This document shows, piece by piece, positions 50,489 through 58,830 of a DNA stretch of 64,000 bases. A model generated the notes under the pieces. That model had not been told where the DNA came from. It did not search any database and saw nothing but the letters and a program-made list of their open reading frames with translations. Source of the stretch: Pseudoxanthomonas sp. z9 (GTDB lineage Bacteria; Pseudomonadota; Gammaproteobacteria; Xanthomonadales; Xanthomonadaceae); contig NZ_VFID01000002.1 in the NCBI RefSeq assembly GCF_006542425.1, positions 293,268 through 357,267 on the forward strand, written 5' to 3'. The translations under genes were made by a program, and so were the position numbers. The stretch's first letter is position 1. Each line of letters begins with the position of its first letter.

Positions 50489-51589
50489 CTACGCCACCAG
50501 GTGCTGCGCGAAGAAATCCGCCATCCTGTCGAACGGAATCACGTCCATGCGATCGTAAAGGTCCGTGTGATTGGCGCCGGGAATGATCATCAGTTCCTTC
50601 GGCTCCGCCGCGGCGGCATAAGCGGTTTCGCTGAAATAGCGCGAATGGGCCTTCTCGCCGTGGATGATCAGGATCGGGCGTGGCGAGATTTCCTGGATGT
50701 AGGCCAGGATCGGCATATTCATGAACGACAAGGGATTCGTCAGCGACCACGAACCGTTCGAGTTGACCGATCGGGCATGAAAGCCGCGCGGCGTCCTGTA
50801 GTAGTCGTGATAATCCACCAGGAACTGCGCTTCCCCACCCTTCAGTTCGTTCATGATCGGACCATAGGCCGGCGCCCCCTTTTCGGCATCCTGCCAACGC
50901 TGCCGACCCAGTTGCTCCAACACCTGCGTACGCTGTTCCAGGGTCACGCTGTCGTTGTAGCCCTTGGACATGACGCGCGTCATGTCGTACATGGTGCTGG
51001 CCACCACTGCTTTGACCCGCTTGTCCGCGGCAACGGCGTTCAGTGCCATGCCACCCCAGCCGCAGATGCCGATGACGCCGATACGCTCACGGTCAACCTC
51101 GGGCTGCAGGCCAAGGAAATCGACGGCGGCACTGAAATCTTCGGTATTGATGTCCGGCGAGGCGATATTGCGCGGCGCCCCGCCGCTTTCGCCGGTATAG
51201 GACGGGTCGAATGCCAGGGTGACGAAACCGCGTTCGGCCATCGTTTGCGCATACAGGCCAGACGATTGCTCCTTCACCGCGCCAAACGGTCCGCCCACGG
51301 CGATCGCCGCCCGCTTGCCGCTGGCGCCCTTCGGTCGATACAGATCGGCCGCCAGGGTGATGCCATAGCGGTTCTTGAAGGTCACCTTCCGGTGGTCGAT
51401 CTTGCTGCTTTTCGGGAAGACCTTGTCCCATGCCTGTACCGGCTGGGTGGTGTCCACACCGGCCGCGGATGCGAGGGATGGCGCGAACGCCGAGGACGCG
51501 CCGACCAGCGCGGCCGCACCAGCCATTTTCAGCACGTCGCGGCGTCCGGCGTCGTGCAGATCCAAGGTGGCTGAATTCTTTTCGTTCAT
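50489..51589 (-). CDS. Tat-exported alpha/beta-hydrolase-fold protein
   Basis: A 366-residue protein with a twin-arginine signal (GRRDVLKMAGAAALVGASSA, about residues 15-34). The mature part has the alpha/beta-hydrolase fold: AADLYRPKG, the oxyanion-type VGGPFGAVKEQSS, RGFVTLAFDPSYTGESGG, GVIGICGWGGMALNA and the C-terminal PILIIHGEKAHS (Asp/Glu acid region) and GANHTDLYD (His). The nucleophile elbow, usually G-x-S-x-G, reads CGWGG here, with Trp in the serine position; a similar pattern is familiar from this subgroup, so esterase activity is doubtful. It lies between the alcohol dehydrogenase (26 bp) and the MFS genes. Confidence 0.8.
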   Translation of the reverse strand: MNEKNSATLDLHDAGRRDVLKMAGAAALVGASSAFAPSLASAAGVDTTQPVQAWDKVFPKSSKIDHRKVTFKNRYGITLAADLYRPKGASGKRAAIAVGGPFGAVKEQSSGLYAQTMAERGFVTLAFDPSYTGESGGAPRNIASPDINTEDFSAAVDFLGLQPEVDRERIGVIGICGWGGMALNAVAADKRVKAVVASTMYDMTRVMSKGYNDSVTLEQRTQVLEQLGRQRWQDAEKGAPAYGPIMNELKGGEAQFLVDYHDYYRTPRGFHARSVNSNGSWSLTNPLSFMNMPILAYIQEISPRPILIIHGEKAHSRYFSETAYAAAAEPKELMIIPGANHTDLYDRMDVIPFDRMADFFAQHLVA

Positions 51590-51614
51590 GGTGATGTCTC
51601 CGGATTTCCAGCGT

Positions 51615-52664
51615 TCAAGACGCGAGGGTGGCGTTGTCGATCACGAAGCGGTACTTGACCTCGCCCTTGAGCATGCGTTCGTAAGCGGCATTGATTTCAT
51701 CGGCCCGAATCAGTTCGATGTCGGCCACGATGCCGTGCTCGGCGCAGAAATCGAGCATCTCCTGCGTTTCGGGGATGCCACCAATCATCGATCCGGCCAG
51801 CGTGCGGCGCCGGGTGATGAGGCTGAACACGCCGGGCGACGGATGAGGCGTGGCGGGCGCACCGACCAGCACCATGGCGCCATCGCGCTTGAGCAGTACC
51901 AGGAACGCATCCAGATCGTGCGGTGCGGCGACCGTGTTGACGATCAGGTCGAGGCTCTGGGTGTGTGCCGCCATGTCTTCCGTATCGCGCGAGACCACCA
52001 CCTCGTCGGCGCCCAGCGCCAGCGCGGCTTCGCGCTTGGACTCGGAAGTGGTGAACGCCACCACGTGCGCCCCCATGGCGTGGGCGAGCTTGATGCCCAT
52101 GTGGCCCAGACCACCGATGCCCACAATCCCGACCTTCTTGCCCGGACCGGCGCCCCAGTGCTTCAGGGGTGAGTAGGTGGTGATGCCGGCGCAGAGCAAC
52201 GGAGCGACCGCCGCCAATTGCGCCTCCGGATGACCCACCCGCAGCACATACCGCTCGTGCACCACGATCTGCCGGGAATAGCCGCCGAGCGTCCAACCGG
52301 GAGCGTCCGCCGTCGGGAAGTTGTAGGTGCCGACCATGCCATCGCAGTAGTTTTCCATCCCCGCGTCGCACTCCTCGCAATGCTGGCAACTGTCCACGAT
52401 GCAGCCGACGCCCACCCGATCACCGATCCGGAATCCTTTGACATGGGCCCCCACCGCCGAGACCTGCCCGACGATCTCGTGCCCTGGCACACAGGGAAAA
52501 TGGGTGCCCGCCCACTCCGCCCGGACCTGGTGAAGGTCGGAATGACAGATGCCGCAGTAGGCGATGTCGATCTGGACATCGTGGGGACCCGGCGCACGCC
52601 GGGTGATTTCCATGGGCTCCAGCGGCTTGTCACCGGCATATGCGCCGTAGGCGTGAACAGACAT
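51615..52664 (-). CDS. Zinc-dependent alcohol dehydrogenase (YahK/cinnamyl-alcohol type)
   Basis: A 349-residue medium-chain dehydrogenase: catalytic zinc at CGICHSDLHQVRAEW and GHEIVGQV, structural zinc at CQHCEECDAGMENYC, Rossmann motif [21 protein letters not shown]. The long GTYNFPTADAPGWTLGGYS loop puts it in the YahK/CAD group, which reduces a broad range of aldehydes with NADPH. AGGAA precedes the ATG at 52664. First gene of the operon running to 49188; divergent LysR at 52791 with an inverted repeat between them. A role in aldehyde detoxification is likely. Confidence 0.9.
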   Translation of the reverse strand: MSVHAYGAYAGDKPLEPMEITRRAPGPHDVQIDIAYCGICHSDLHQVRAEWAGTHFPCVPGHEIVGQVSAVGAHVKGFRIGDRVGVGCIVDSCQHCEECDAGMENYCDGMVGTYNFPTADAPGWTLGGYSRQIVVHERYVLRVGHPEAQLAAVAPLLCAGITTYSPLKHWGAGPGKKVGIVGIGGLGHMGIKLAHAMGAHVVAFTTSESKREAALALGADEVVVSRDTEDMAAHTQSLDLIVNTVAAPHDLDAFLVLLKRDGAMVLVGAPATPHPSPGVFSLITRRRTLAGSMIGGIPETQEMLDFCAEHGIVADIELIRADEINAAYERMLKGEVKYRFVIDNATLAS

Positions 52665-52720
52665 GGGTAATTCCTGCTCCGGAAGGGGAATGCCGGCCAG
52701 TCTGCCTTTGCGCGATACGT

Positions 52721-52768
52721 TTGATTAGATGATTAATTGTTTTAGACCTTATAAGTTCAACTAATCAA
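52721..52768. promoter_or_regulatory. Candidate LysR operator between divergent genes
   Basis: TTGATTAG (52721-52728) and CTAATCAA (52761-52768) form a perfect inverted repeat with a 32-base spacer, in an AT-rich stretch (GATTAATTG, TTATAAG) inside the 126-bp gap. It contains T-N11-A type sequences as LysR regulators use. It probably controls both directions. Confidence 0.55.
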
Positions 52769-52790
52769 TCATTCGTGCCAGACTTGGCCC

Positions 52791-53678
52791 ATGGCACGCC
52801 GCAACCTCAATGATTTACTGGCCTTCGTCACGGTGGCCCGGGAAGGCAGCTTCACCCGGGCCGGCGCGGTGCTGGGGGTTTCCCAGTCGGCACTCAGCCA
52901 GGCGATCAAGGCGCTGGAGGAACGGCTGGAAATCCGCTTGTTGACCCGGACCACGCGCAGCGTGTCCGCCACGCCTGCTGGCGAGCGGCTGCTCCAGGCC
53001 ATCGGCAATCGCTTCGACGAGATCGAAGCCGAACTGGATGCGCTCACCGAATTGCGGGAGAAACCCGCCGGCACGGTCCGCCTCACCAGCGGCGACCATG
53101 TCCTGCGGACCCTCCTGCTTCCCAAGCTGCTGCCGGTGATGCACCGCTACCCGGACATCCGCATCGAATTCGATGTCAGCTACGGACTGCGCGACATCGT
53201 GGCCGATCGCTTCGATGCCGGCGTTCGCCTGGGAGAAAGCATCGACAAGGACATGATCGCCATGCCGATCAGTCCCAAGCTGCGGATGGCCGCGGTGGCT
53301 TCGCCCGCGTACTTCGCCAGGCATCCCGTTCCCAAGGGACCCGCGGATCTGACCCGCCACAACTGCATCAACATCCGGTTCCCGACATCCGGCGGTCTAT
53401 ATGTCTGGGAGTTCGAGCGTCGCGGCCGGCAGATGAACGTGCGGGTCGATGGCCAGATGATCGTCAACACCTCGCCCCATATCGTGCTAGCGGCGCTGGA
53501 CGGACTGGGCATCGCCTTCCTGCCCGAGGAAGAGTTCGCGCCCCACATCGAAGAAGGAAGGCTGGTCCGCGTGCTGCAGGACTGGTGTCCGCCCTTCTCC
53601 GGCTACCACCTCTACTACCCCAGCCGCCGCCAGCATTCGCCGGCGTTCTCGCTGGTCGTGGAAGCGTTGCGGATCTGA
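52791..53678 (+). CDS. LysR-family transcriptional regulator
   Basis: A 295-residue regulator. The winged helix-turn-helix is VAREGSFTRAGAVLGVSQSALSQAIKALEERL and RTTRSVSATPAGERLL (about residues 12-66); the effector domain has EKPAGTVRLTSGDHV, RIEFDVSYGLRDIVADRFDAGVRLGESIDKDMIA and PHIVLAALDGLGIAFLPEEE, the usual order for the CrgA-like group. It would regulate the divergent alcohol dehydrogenase-hydrolase-MFS operon through the inverted repeat at 52721-52768. ATG at 52791 is the only start compatible with the HTH. Confidence 0.92.
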   Translation: MARRNLNDLLAFVTVAREGSFTRAGAVLGVSQSALSQAIKALEERLEIRLLTRTTRSVSATPAGERLLQAIGNRFDEIEAELDALTELREKPAGTVRLTSGDHVLRTLLLPKLLPVMHRYPDIRIEFDVSYGLRDIVADRFDAGVRLGESIDKDMIAMPISPKLRMAAVASPAYFARHPVPKGPADLTRHNCINIRFPTSGGLYVWEFERRGRQMNVRVDGQMIVNTSPHIVLAALDGLGIAFLPEEEFAPHIEEGRLVRVLQDWCPPFSGYHLYYPSRRQHSPAFSLVVEALRI

Positions 53679-53737
53679 CGTGCCGGCACGGCATGTCGGG
53701 GAGGACGCCCCTGCCCCGACATCATGCGTATGCCGCG

Positions 53738-54043
53738 TCAGCGCATCGCGCGTTTGCGTTTCAGCAGCTTCCGTTTTGGACCGTCGCCGGGCTGGGCCGG
53801 GGTGACCGATATCCATTCGGACTGGTTCATGATGCGGTCGACCTGCCGCTCCATGTTCTCGAAGCTGGCGTACCAGCGGTGGATGGCCATGGTGGGTTCG
53901 TTGTGTTCGTCGCCACCGCAGGCGGCGCTGAGGCAGCCCATCAGGTTGAGTTGGTTGCGCAGTTGTTTCAGTTCGTAGATGGCCGCTTCGGAAAAGAAAT
54001 AGCCGGTGCGCGGCATGGCGGGCGTAGGGGAATCTGAACTCAT
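53738..54043 (-). CDS. Small protein resembling the XAC0095 family
   Basis: A 101-residue soluble protein. RTGYFFSEAAIYELKQLRNQLN near the N-terminus and YASFENMERQVDRIM in the middle resemble the GYxLsExA...L.rLRd and LAEQV patterns I associate with XAC0095-type proteins of Xanthomonadaceae; the C-terminus is very basic (KRKLLKRKRAM). Function unknown. Its start (54043) is preceded by a 370-bp leader that carries a 111-bp repeat also found at 56943. It is divergent from nothing obvious on the right and convergent with the LysR gene. Confidence 0.5.
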   Translation of the reverse strand: MSSDSPTPAMPRTGYFFSEAAIYELKQLRNQLNLMGCLSAACGGDEHNEPTMAIHRWYASFENMERQVDRIMNQSEWISVTPAQPGDGPKRKLLKRKRAMR

Positions 54044-54288
54044 TGGCGGTACTCCGGTCCGTGGGGAAAGATCCCCGTTGCCGGATGGCAAGTGGGGATG
54101 TCGGGAGGCCAAAAAACCGCATTGAGTCGGCGGGCGTATTCCCTCTTGCGAGGTCTTGTATTAGCCGCCCTCCCGACGTGACTTCCACCACGTCGGAGTA
54201 CCGATGGTGCTGGTACGGAAGAGCCACCGAGAACTGCAACGGTGGCTCTGCTCAATGTAGGAGTTTTTGGACTCCGGCGACGAGTCTG

Positions 54289-54399
54289 CCTTCGCCATCG
54301 AACGCGTTCAATGCTTTGGCGTTCAATGTTAGGCAGATAACCTGGCGATAGTTCGAAGCGACCTGCCCTGTCATCCTCAACTATCGACGTTCGGACGGG
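54289..54399. repeat. 111-bp direct repeat, copy 1
   Basis: Runs from CCTTCGCCATCGAACG through GTTCAATGTTAGGC, GATAGTTCGAAGCG and ACTATCGACGTTCGGACG. A second copy of equal length at 56943-57053 differs at about ten positions. The two bracket the SDR and AraC genes. The gap 54044-54515 otherwise holds only short hairpins (for example CGACGTGACTTCCACCACGTCG near 54173). Confidence 0.75.
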
Positions 54400-54515
54400 T
54401 CCCGCCATATCGATGTCATATGGCCAGCCAAGTCTGACAGGTCATCTGACTGCGCCAGCCGCATGGGGCAGCCCGATTCCATCAAGCACGGACAGGACCC
54501 GTCGCGCCGCCGGGT

Positions 54516-55259
54516 TCATCGCGGCCCCGCCAATGCGACGGCATCGGCGCCGGCCGGGAAATGGAGCTGGTCGGAGACGTCGTGCGCGGCGCGCCAGATC
54601 GCCTGGGCCACATCTTGAGGTTGTGTGGTCGCCTGCGGGCGGGCGAAGGCGTCGAAGATCGGGCGGGCATAATCCGCATAGGTGTCCGGGATGAGGCCGT
54701 TCATGCGCTCTGCCCCGTTCTCAGCGAACCGCGTCGTCGGGCAGTAGCCGGGTTCGACCAGCTTGACCCGGATGCCGAACGCGCCGAGTTCGTGCGCCAG
54801 CGAACCGGTGAAACCTTCAACGGCGGTCTTGCTGGCTGTGTAGGCGGCAGCAAGGGGCATGCTGGCCAAGGTGACACTCGAGGTGACGTTCACGATCGTG
54901 CCCGCCCTTCGCTCGCGCATCTGCGGAATCACGGCCTGCACCATCGCCATCGCGCCGAACGTGTTGGCCTCGAACACCTCGCGCACGGTTTGCATCGACG
55001 TGGCCTCGAAGGCCCCGATGACGCCGATGCCCGCATTGTTGACGAGAACATCGATCGGGCCGGCCTGCTCGACAGCGTGGGCGATGCTGTCGGCGCGGGT
55101 GACATCCAGCGCTACCAGCTTGATACGGTCGGACGCGGGCAGGATGCCGGGACTGGGCCGGCGCATCGTGGCGATGACATTCCACCCGAGATCGTGGAAG
55201 TGACGGGCGGTTTCGAGCCCGTAGCCGGAGGAACTGCCAGTGATCAGAACGGTCTTCAT
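54516..55259 (-). CDS. Short-chain dehydrogenase/reductase
   Basis: A 247-residue SDR. TVLITGSSSGYGLETARHF gives the nucleotide-binding TGxxxGxG, LVNNAG the stabilising motif, and VTSSVTLAS plus YTASKTAVEGF the catalytic Ser, Tyr and Lys (Y-x-x-x-K). It reduces or oxidises a small carbonyl or alcohol with NAD(P)H. ATG at 55259 follows a weak site; frames upstream cross the promoter region. It is divergent from an AraC-type regulator across 97 bp that contain an inverted repeat, so it is probably regulated by it. The pair is bracketed by direct repeats. Confidence 0.9.
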   Translation of the reverse strand: MKTVLITGSSSGYGLETARHFHDLGWNVIATMRRPSPGILPASDRIKLVALDVTRADSIAHAVEQAGPIDVLVNNAGIGVIGAFEATSMQTVREVFEANTFGAMAMVQAVIPQMRERRAGTIVNVTSSVTLASMPLAAAYTASKTAVEGFTGSLAHELGAFGIRVKLVEPGYCPTTRFAENGAERMNGLIPDTYADYARPIFDAFARPQATTQPQDVAQAIWRAAHDVSDQLHFPAGADAVALAGPR

Positions 55260-55306
55260 TGCGGGGACTCCATGGTGGTAGGTGCGACTACGATAGACAT
55301 GCGACA

Positions 55307-55354
55307 CAGGACTATCGATGCTGTAGAGTCCATAAAACATTCGCCATAGTCCTG
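55307..55354. promoter_or_regulatory. Inverted repeat in the SDR/AraC intergenic region
   Basis: CAGGACTAT (55307-55315) and ATAGTCCTG (55346-55354) form a perfect nine-base inverted repeat with a 30-base spacer that also holds GGACT..AGTCC. It ends two bases before the araC-type start codon. It is a plausible site for the AraC-family protein, which may repress itself and act on the SDR gene. Confidence 0.55.
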
Positions 55355-55356
55355 CA

Positions 55357-56277
55357 ATGATCGACCCTCTCGCCGAGCTGATCGCCCTGCTCCGACCCAT
55401 CCAGGTCATGGGGAAGAGCATTTCCGGTGCTGGCCGATGGGGCGTCCGCTACGCACCATTCGGGCACCCCGGCTTTTGTGTGGTGACCGATGGCTCATGC
55501 CTTCTGCAGGTCGATGGGACGGACCCGCTGCGTCTGCAGGCAGGCGATTTCGTGTTCTTGCCGGCGACGCCGGCATTCGTCCTGTCGGGGTTCGAACCCG
55601 TCGAGCCGCAGCACCTCGATCCCACCACCATCGCGGAGCAAGGCGCTGAACTGCGGCATGGCTCCCCTGAGGGGGAGCCCGATGTGCGCATGCTGGGCGG
55701 CTACTTCGTCTTCGATTCGCCGGACACCGCGTTGCTGGTGGCGCTGCTCCCACCCGTCATCCACGTCCGGGGCGAGGACCGCTTCGGCGTACTGGTGCGC
55801 CTCGTGCGCGAGGAAGCGATGCAAACCAGGTCGGGGCGCGACCTCATCCTGACCCGGCTGGTCGAGGTCCTGCTCATCGAAGCCTTGCGGGCGACACCGG
55901 GCGACACGGCGCCAGCGGGACTGCTGCGCGGACTGGCGGACGAGCGCCTCGCCCTGTCGATCCGGGAGATGCATCGCGACCCATCGCGCGCATGGACAGT
56001 GGAGCAGTTGGCCAAGGCTGCGGCGCTGTCGAGGTCGGCCTACTTCCAGCGCTTTACCCGCGCGGTCGGCATGCCGCCGATGGAATACCTGCTTGCGTGG
56101 CGAATGGCGATCGCCAAGGACATCCTCGACCGGCAGGACCTGGTGATCGAAAAAGTCGCGGAGCGCGTTGGCTATTCGTCGGCGAGCACGTTCAGTACGG
56201 CGTTCACCCGCTACGTCGGCCGGTCGCCGAGCGGCTATGCGCGGGAAAGGCGCCAGCTACGCTCGCGTGTGGCGTGA
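55357..56277 (+). CDS. AraC-family regulator with N-terminal cupin
   Basis: A 306-residue regulator. Residues about 25-160 form a cupin_6 sensor (GRWGVRYAPFGHPGFCVVTDG, QAGDFVFLPA), and the C-terminal about 100 residues hold two helix-turn-helix units: WTVEQLAKAAALSRSAYFQRFTRAVGMPPMEYLLAWRM and VIEKVAERVGYSSASTFSTAFTRYVGRSPSGYA. This type often controls an adjacent dehydrogenase gene in response to a substrate. It is divergent from the SDR gene, with a perfect inverted repeat in between. Confidence 0.92.
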   Translation: MIDPLAELIALLRPIQVMGKSISGAGRWGVRYAPFGHPGFCVVTDGSCLLQVDGTDPLRLQAGDFVFLPATPAFVLSGFEPVEPQHLDPTTIAEQGAELRHGSPEGEPDVRMLGGYFVFDSPDTALLVALLPPVIHVRGEDRFGVLVRLVREEAMQTRSGRDLILTRLVEVLLIEALRATPGDTAPAGLLRGLADERLALSIREMHRDPSRAWTVEQLAKAAALSRSAYFQRFTRAVGMPPMEYLLAWRMAIAKDILDRQDLVIEKVAERVGYSSASTFSTAFTRYVGRSPSGYARERRQLRSRVA

Positions 56278-56732
56278 TGTGCGCTTCGGGCCGCGGGCCC
56301 GTGCCTGTTTCCAGCCCGATGCGCCTGAAATCGTTGGCTTCCCGGGGCATGGCGACACCGGCCGGCGTCTCTTAGAAAATTCCTGCTTTCACAGGCAGTC
56401 AGGGCTCGTTCGCTTTATCCTCGATATCTGCCTAGCACCACTGGAAACTTCCTCACTCCAATTCTGCGCCGGCACCCGATTGAGGCCTTGGATTACCTAT
56501 TTGACCTTGACGACTCCCAACGCGAACAGGCCTTGAGCGCTCTGATCATGGAGGAGGCATCATTGGGTGAAAGTGGGGAATGGTCTGATCAATAACCGAT
56601 GACATGCTCGTCAAATGGTGTGCGGAAGCCCCTTCCACCATGTCCTTTTTCGGCGTCCGCATCTGCGGCATTGATGGCAGCGGAGTAGCTGCGTGACGCC
56701 TTTATGAGCTTGCCCCGAACAAGATCACATTC
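56278..56732 (+). other. Gap with a possible decayed coding remnant
   Basis: No intact gene is seen. In the plus direction a frame open from about 56370 to the TAA at 56593-56595 reads ...GNFLTPILRRHPIEALDYLF and then DLDDSQREQALSALIMEEAS, which looks like the C-terminal part of a real acidic protein but has no suitable start. It may be the tail of a gene whose 5' part was lost. Confidence 0.3.
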
Positions 56733-56990
56733 ATGCATGAACTCATGGAGTGCGGTCTAACCTTCGGTAGCTCAGAACGCCAACTCCCCATACTGCGTCA
56801 ACTGATTTCTGTGATCGCTTCATTTCCTGCACAAGTGGGGACGCCTGAGCAAAGAGCTAAAGATGAACTCACTGGGCGAATTAATTCTCACATTGATGCT
56901 TGGGAACGAATGTTCGCCATCGCGGACGTGATGAGACGTCAGCCTTCGCCATCGAACGTGTTCAATGCTTTGGCGCTCAATGTTAGGTAG
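56733..56990 (+). CDS. Small hypothetical frame ending in the direct repeat
   Basis: An 85-residue frame with a plausible helical composition in its first 70 residues (SERQLPILRQLISVIASFPAQ and DELTGRINSHIDAWERMF). Its last 16 codons lie in copy 2 of the 111-bp repeat, so the natural 3' end may have been replaced. No ribosome binding site is obvious. The family is not recognised. Confidence 0.35.
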   Translation: MHELMECGLTFGSSERQLPILRQLISVIASFPAQVGTPEQRAKDELTGRINSHIDAWERMFAIADVMRRQPSPSNVFNALALNVR

Positions 56991-57053
56991 ATGACCTGGC
57001 GATAGTTCGAAGCGACCTACCCTTTCATCTTCAACTATCGACGTTCGGACGAG
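56943..57053. repeat. 111-bp direct repeat, copy 2
   Basis: Same orientation and length as 54289-54399, with about ten differences (for example GTTAGGT for GTTAGGC, GTGACGA-side changes). It lies 2.65 kb from copy 1, on the far side of the SDR and AraC genes, and next to the start of the lipoprotein array. Confidence 0.75.
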
Positions 57054-57191
57054 CCCCGGCACATGGTTGTTGTTACCGAACAAGCTGAACATTGAGCTTT
57101 GCGATGGGCTGGAAGATGTCGTCGGTGTAGTCGAGGCTTCCCAGCGGCCCCAAAATTCCAATACGGATCACCCACGCTTTCATCACCCAGG

Positions 57192-57665
57192 TCAACCGCG
57201 GTTGACCTGGATTTCCCGACGGAATATCAGGAAATTTAAGATCGCCCAGACCGCCGACAATGGACCGTACACATAGTACGCATACTCATAGCGCCCATAG
57301 TGCGCGACCTGCGTGTAGATCATCACCGACTCAACAACCTCAAGAACAGAGAGGGCCGTCAGGCAACAGGCGGCCATGAGCCAGCGAGTGCCAGCCTTTT
57401 TCCAAACCGGAAGCAGTGTCGCTGTAAGTGCGGCGCAAAGGATGAGCAGGATCGTAGCCATGACTTTCACGCGAAGCGGATGCTCGTAGCTTTGGCCTGT
57501 CAGAACTTCATGGTGCATCCCAAGCAGAACCCAGGCGCCTGTGAGCAGACTTCGCCCGAGCAGGAACATGTTGCCAAGCAGAACGACCATCTCTAGACGG
57601 ATTAATGTCATCAGGCAATTCCAGCAAGGGTTCGCAAGAACAAAAACAGGCTTGCCTATTGCCAT
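57192..57665 (-). CDS. Four-helix membrane protein
   Basis: A 157-residue protein with four hydrophobic helices: around residues 20-48 (LIRLEMVVLLGNMFLLG), 67-85, 93-113 and 131-148, with basic loops between. No family is recognised. Its start overlaps the 3' end of the upstream lipoprotein gene by ten bases, suggesting translation from the same message, and it is the last gene of the array that begins at RHS-2. Possible roles are immunity in the membrane or an unrelated cargo. No strong ribosome binding site is visible. Confidence 0.6.
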   Translation of the reverse strand: MAIGKPVFVLANPCWNCLMTLIRLEMVVLLGNMFLLGRSLLTGAWVLLGMHHEVLTGQSYEHPLRVKVMATILLILCAALTATLLPVWKKAGTRWLMAACCLTALSVLEVVESVMIYTQVAHYGRYEYAYYVYGPLSAVWAILNFLIFRREIQVNRG

Positions 57666-58204
57666 TTCTTTGAGCCCAGGATCATGGGCGGCTCTTGGGC
57701 CATATCCACACTTACCAGGTAGTAGAAAGGCGGAATAGCGTAGCTCAGCTCGACACCGTCGCGACTGATTTCGACGGTACCTGGCCGCCTACCCATCAGT
57801 GATGGGGTACTTGTTTCATCCTTATAGTCACCCGCCATAAGTCTTGCCACCAGATCAACGTAAAGCTGCACCTCATCAAGATCCTTTGGGCCGATAAGAA
57901 CGTACCAGCTGGAGGGGCGTCGCGAGCATCCCTTTCCGGATGTATCGATCATGAAGCTAATTTTCTCGGGATCACTATCTACTTCGGCATTGACGCTTTC
58001 CGCAATCACCTCTTCGTATTGGTAGGCGCAGCCGAACCGAAGCTGCAGTGCATGGGTGATAGTGCGGGTGCCGGTAAGCTCGGAGAATGGCGTATCGCTT
58101 TTGGCATGAACAATTACAACCTCTTTCCCCTGTTTTTCAACAAGATGACTGACACTTCCACAGGCAGCAAAAGCGATCCATCCAAGTATCGAAAATAGCT
58201 TCAT
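57656..58204 (-). CDS. Putative lipoprotein
   Basis: A 182-residue protein. The N-terminus LFSILGWIAFAACGS shows a hydrophobic stretch followed by AAC, a lipobox (Cys about residue 15). The mature part has EVVIVHAKSDTPFSEL, HALQLRFGCAYQYEEV and a C-terminal ISRDGVELSYAIPPFYYLV beta-rich part; further cysteines (GCSRRPSS) could form a disulfide. It resembles no known family to me. It is the fifth lipoprotein-like gene behind RHS-2 and overlaps the membrane-protein gene that follows by ten bases. Confidence 0.65.
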   Translation of the reverse strand: MKLFSILGWIAFAACGSVSHLVEKQGKEVVIVHAKSDTPFSELTGTRTITHALQLRFGCAYQYEEVIAESVNAEVDSDPEKISFMIDTSGKGCSRRPSSWYVLIGPKDLDEVQLYVDLVARLMAGDYKDETSTPSLMGRRPGTVEISRDGVELSYAIPPFYYLVSVDMAQEPPMILGSKKWQ

Positions 58205-58245
58205 TCCTGACGTTGTTGATGGCATCTGCGGCACAAATGTGAGCC

Positions 58246-58716
58246 CTACGGCCCAACCTCTCGATGAGCGTAGGAATCCCGAGCTTTCTCCACCACCATC
58301 TTGCCTGCGGGAACGAACAAGTAGTTTGAGTCTGGCGCCTTGGAAAACTTGCCATAGAGCGTGACGTAGCCGCCCACTTCTCCCTGAAGTAGATGCTTAG
58401 GGTCGTCACATAGAATTGCAGATGATATGTCTTTGATTAGTGCAGCATCTTTGTTCAAGAACAACAGATCTTCGCCATTCACGTCGGCCAAGAAGCCGCG
58501 CACAGCAATCGTTAGTCCGAAGTACTTGCTCGGATTCGAGATCACGGCCGTAGCGTAAGTTGCGCATACCCGCTCGTCAAAACCGCCATGCGCGGTGCAG
58601 CGCAGGTCGACTTTCTGCGCGGTCGATTCGACGGGGGGTTCAACTCCCCGCGGCTGGCACCCAATCAGGCTTATCGCGGCCAACATTCCTGCCGAAAGAA
58701 AAATGCTTGGCTTCAT
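58246..58716 (-). CDS. Putative immunity-type lipoprotein, family A copy 2
   Basis: A 156-residue lipoprotein (lipobox SLIGC, Cys about residue 20). The mature part reads LRCTAHGGFDERVCATYATA, then SNPSKYFGLTIAVRGFLADV, LLFLNKDAALI and GEVGGYVTLYGKF. The order S-(D/N)-P-S-x-(Y/F)-x-G-x-x-I, a following G-(F/Y) strand and a later L.G.F block match the protein encoded at 60239-60808, which sits right behind RHS-2. I therefore read it as a paralogous immunity protein. ATG at 58716 is chosen because it puts the lipobox in place; the frame is open further upstream. Confidence 0.65.
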   Translation of the reverse strand: MKPSIFLSAGMLAAISLIGCQPRGVEPPVESTAQKVDLRCTAHGGFDERVCATYATAVISNPSKYFGLTIAVRGFLADVNGEDLLFLNKDAALIKDISSAILCDDPKHLLQGEVGGYVTLYGKFSKAPDSNYLFVPAGKMVVEKARDSYAHREVGP

Positions 58717-58830
58717 GAGGTCCTTCACTCCGACATTGTTCCGACGATGGTGGCGACCACCACCGTTCGACCCAATATGTCGTCTGGCCATCTGACGATG
58801 ATTGGCGGACATCGCCCTCCCCTTCCTCAG

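Noticed and set aside
54040..54408. Minus-strand frame in the repeat region (and its partner at 56820-57161)
   Set aside because: Both translate the 111-bp repeat; similarity between them reflects the DNA repeat, and codon use is unlike a gene.
56943..57053. Integron attC site suggested by GTTAGGT/GTTAGGC in the direct repeats
   Set aside because: No matching RYYYAAC partner with complementary arms within the needed distance, and no integrase gene in the window.
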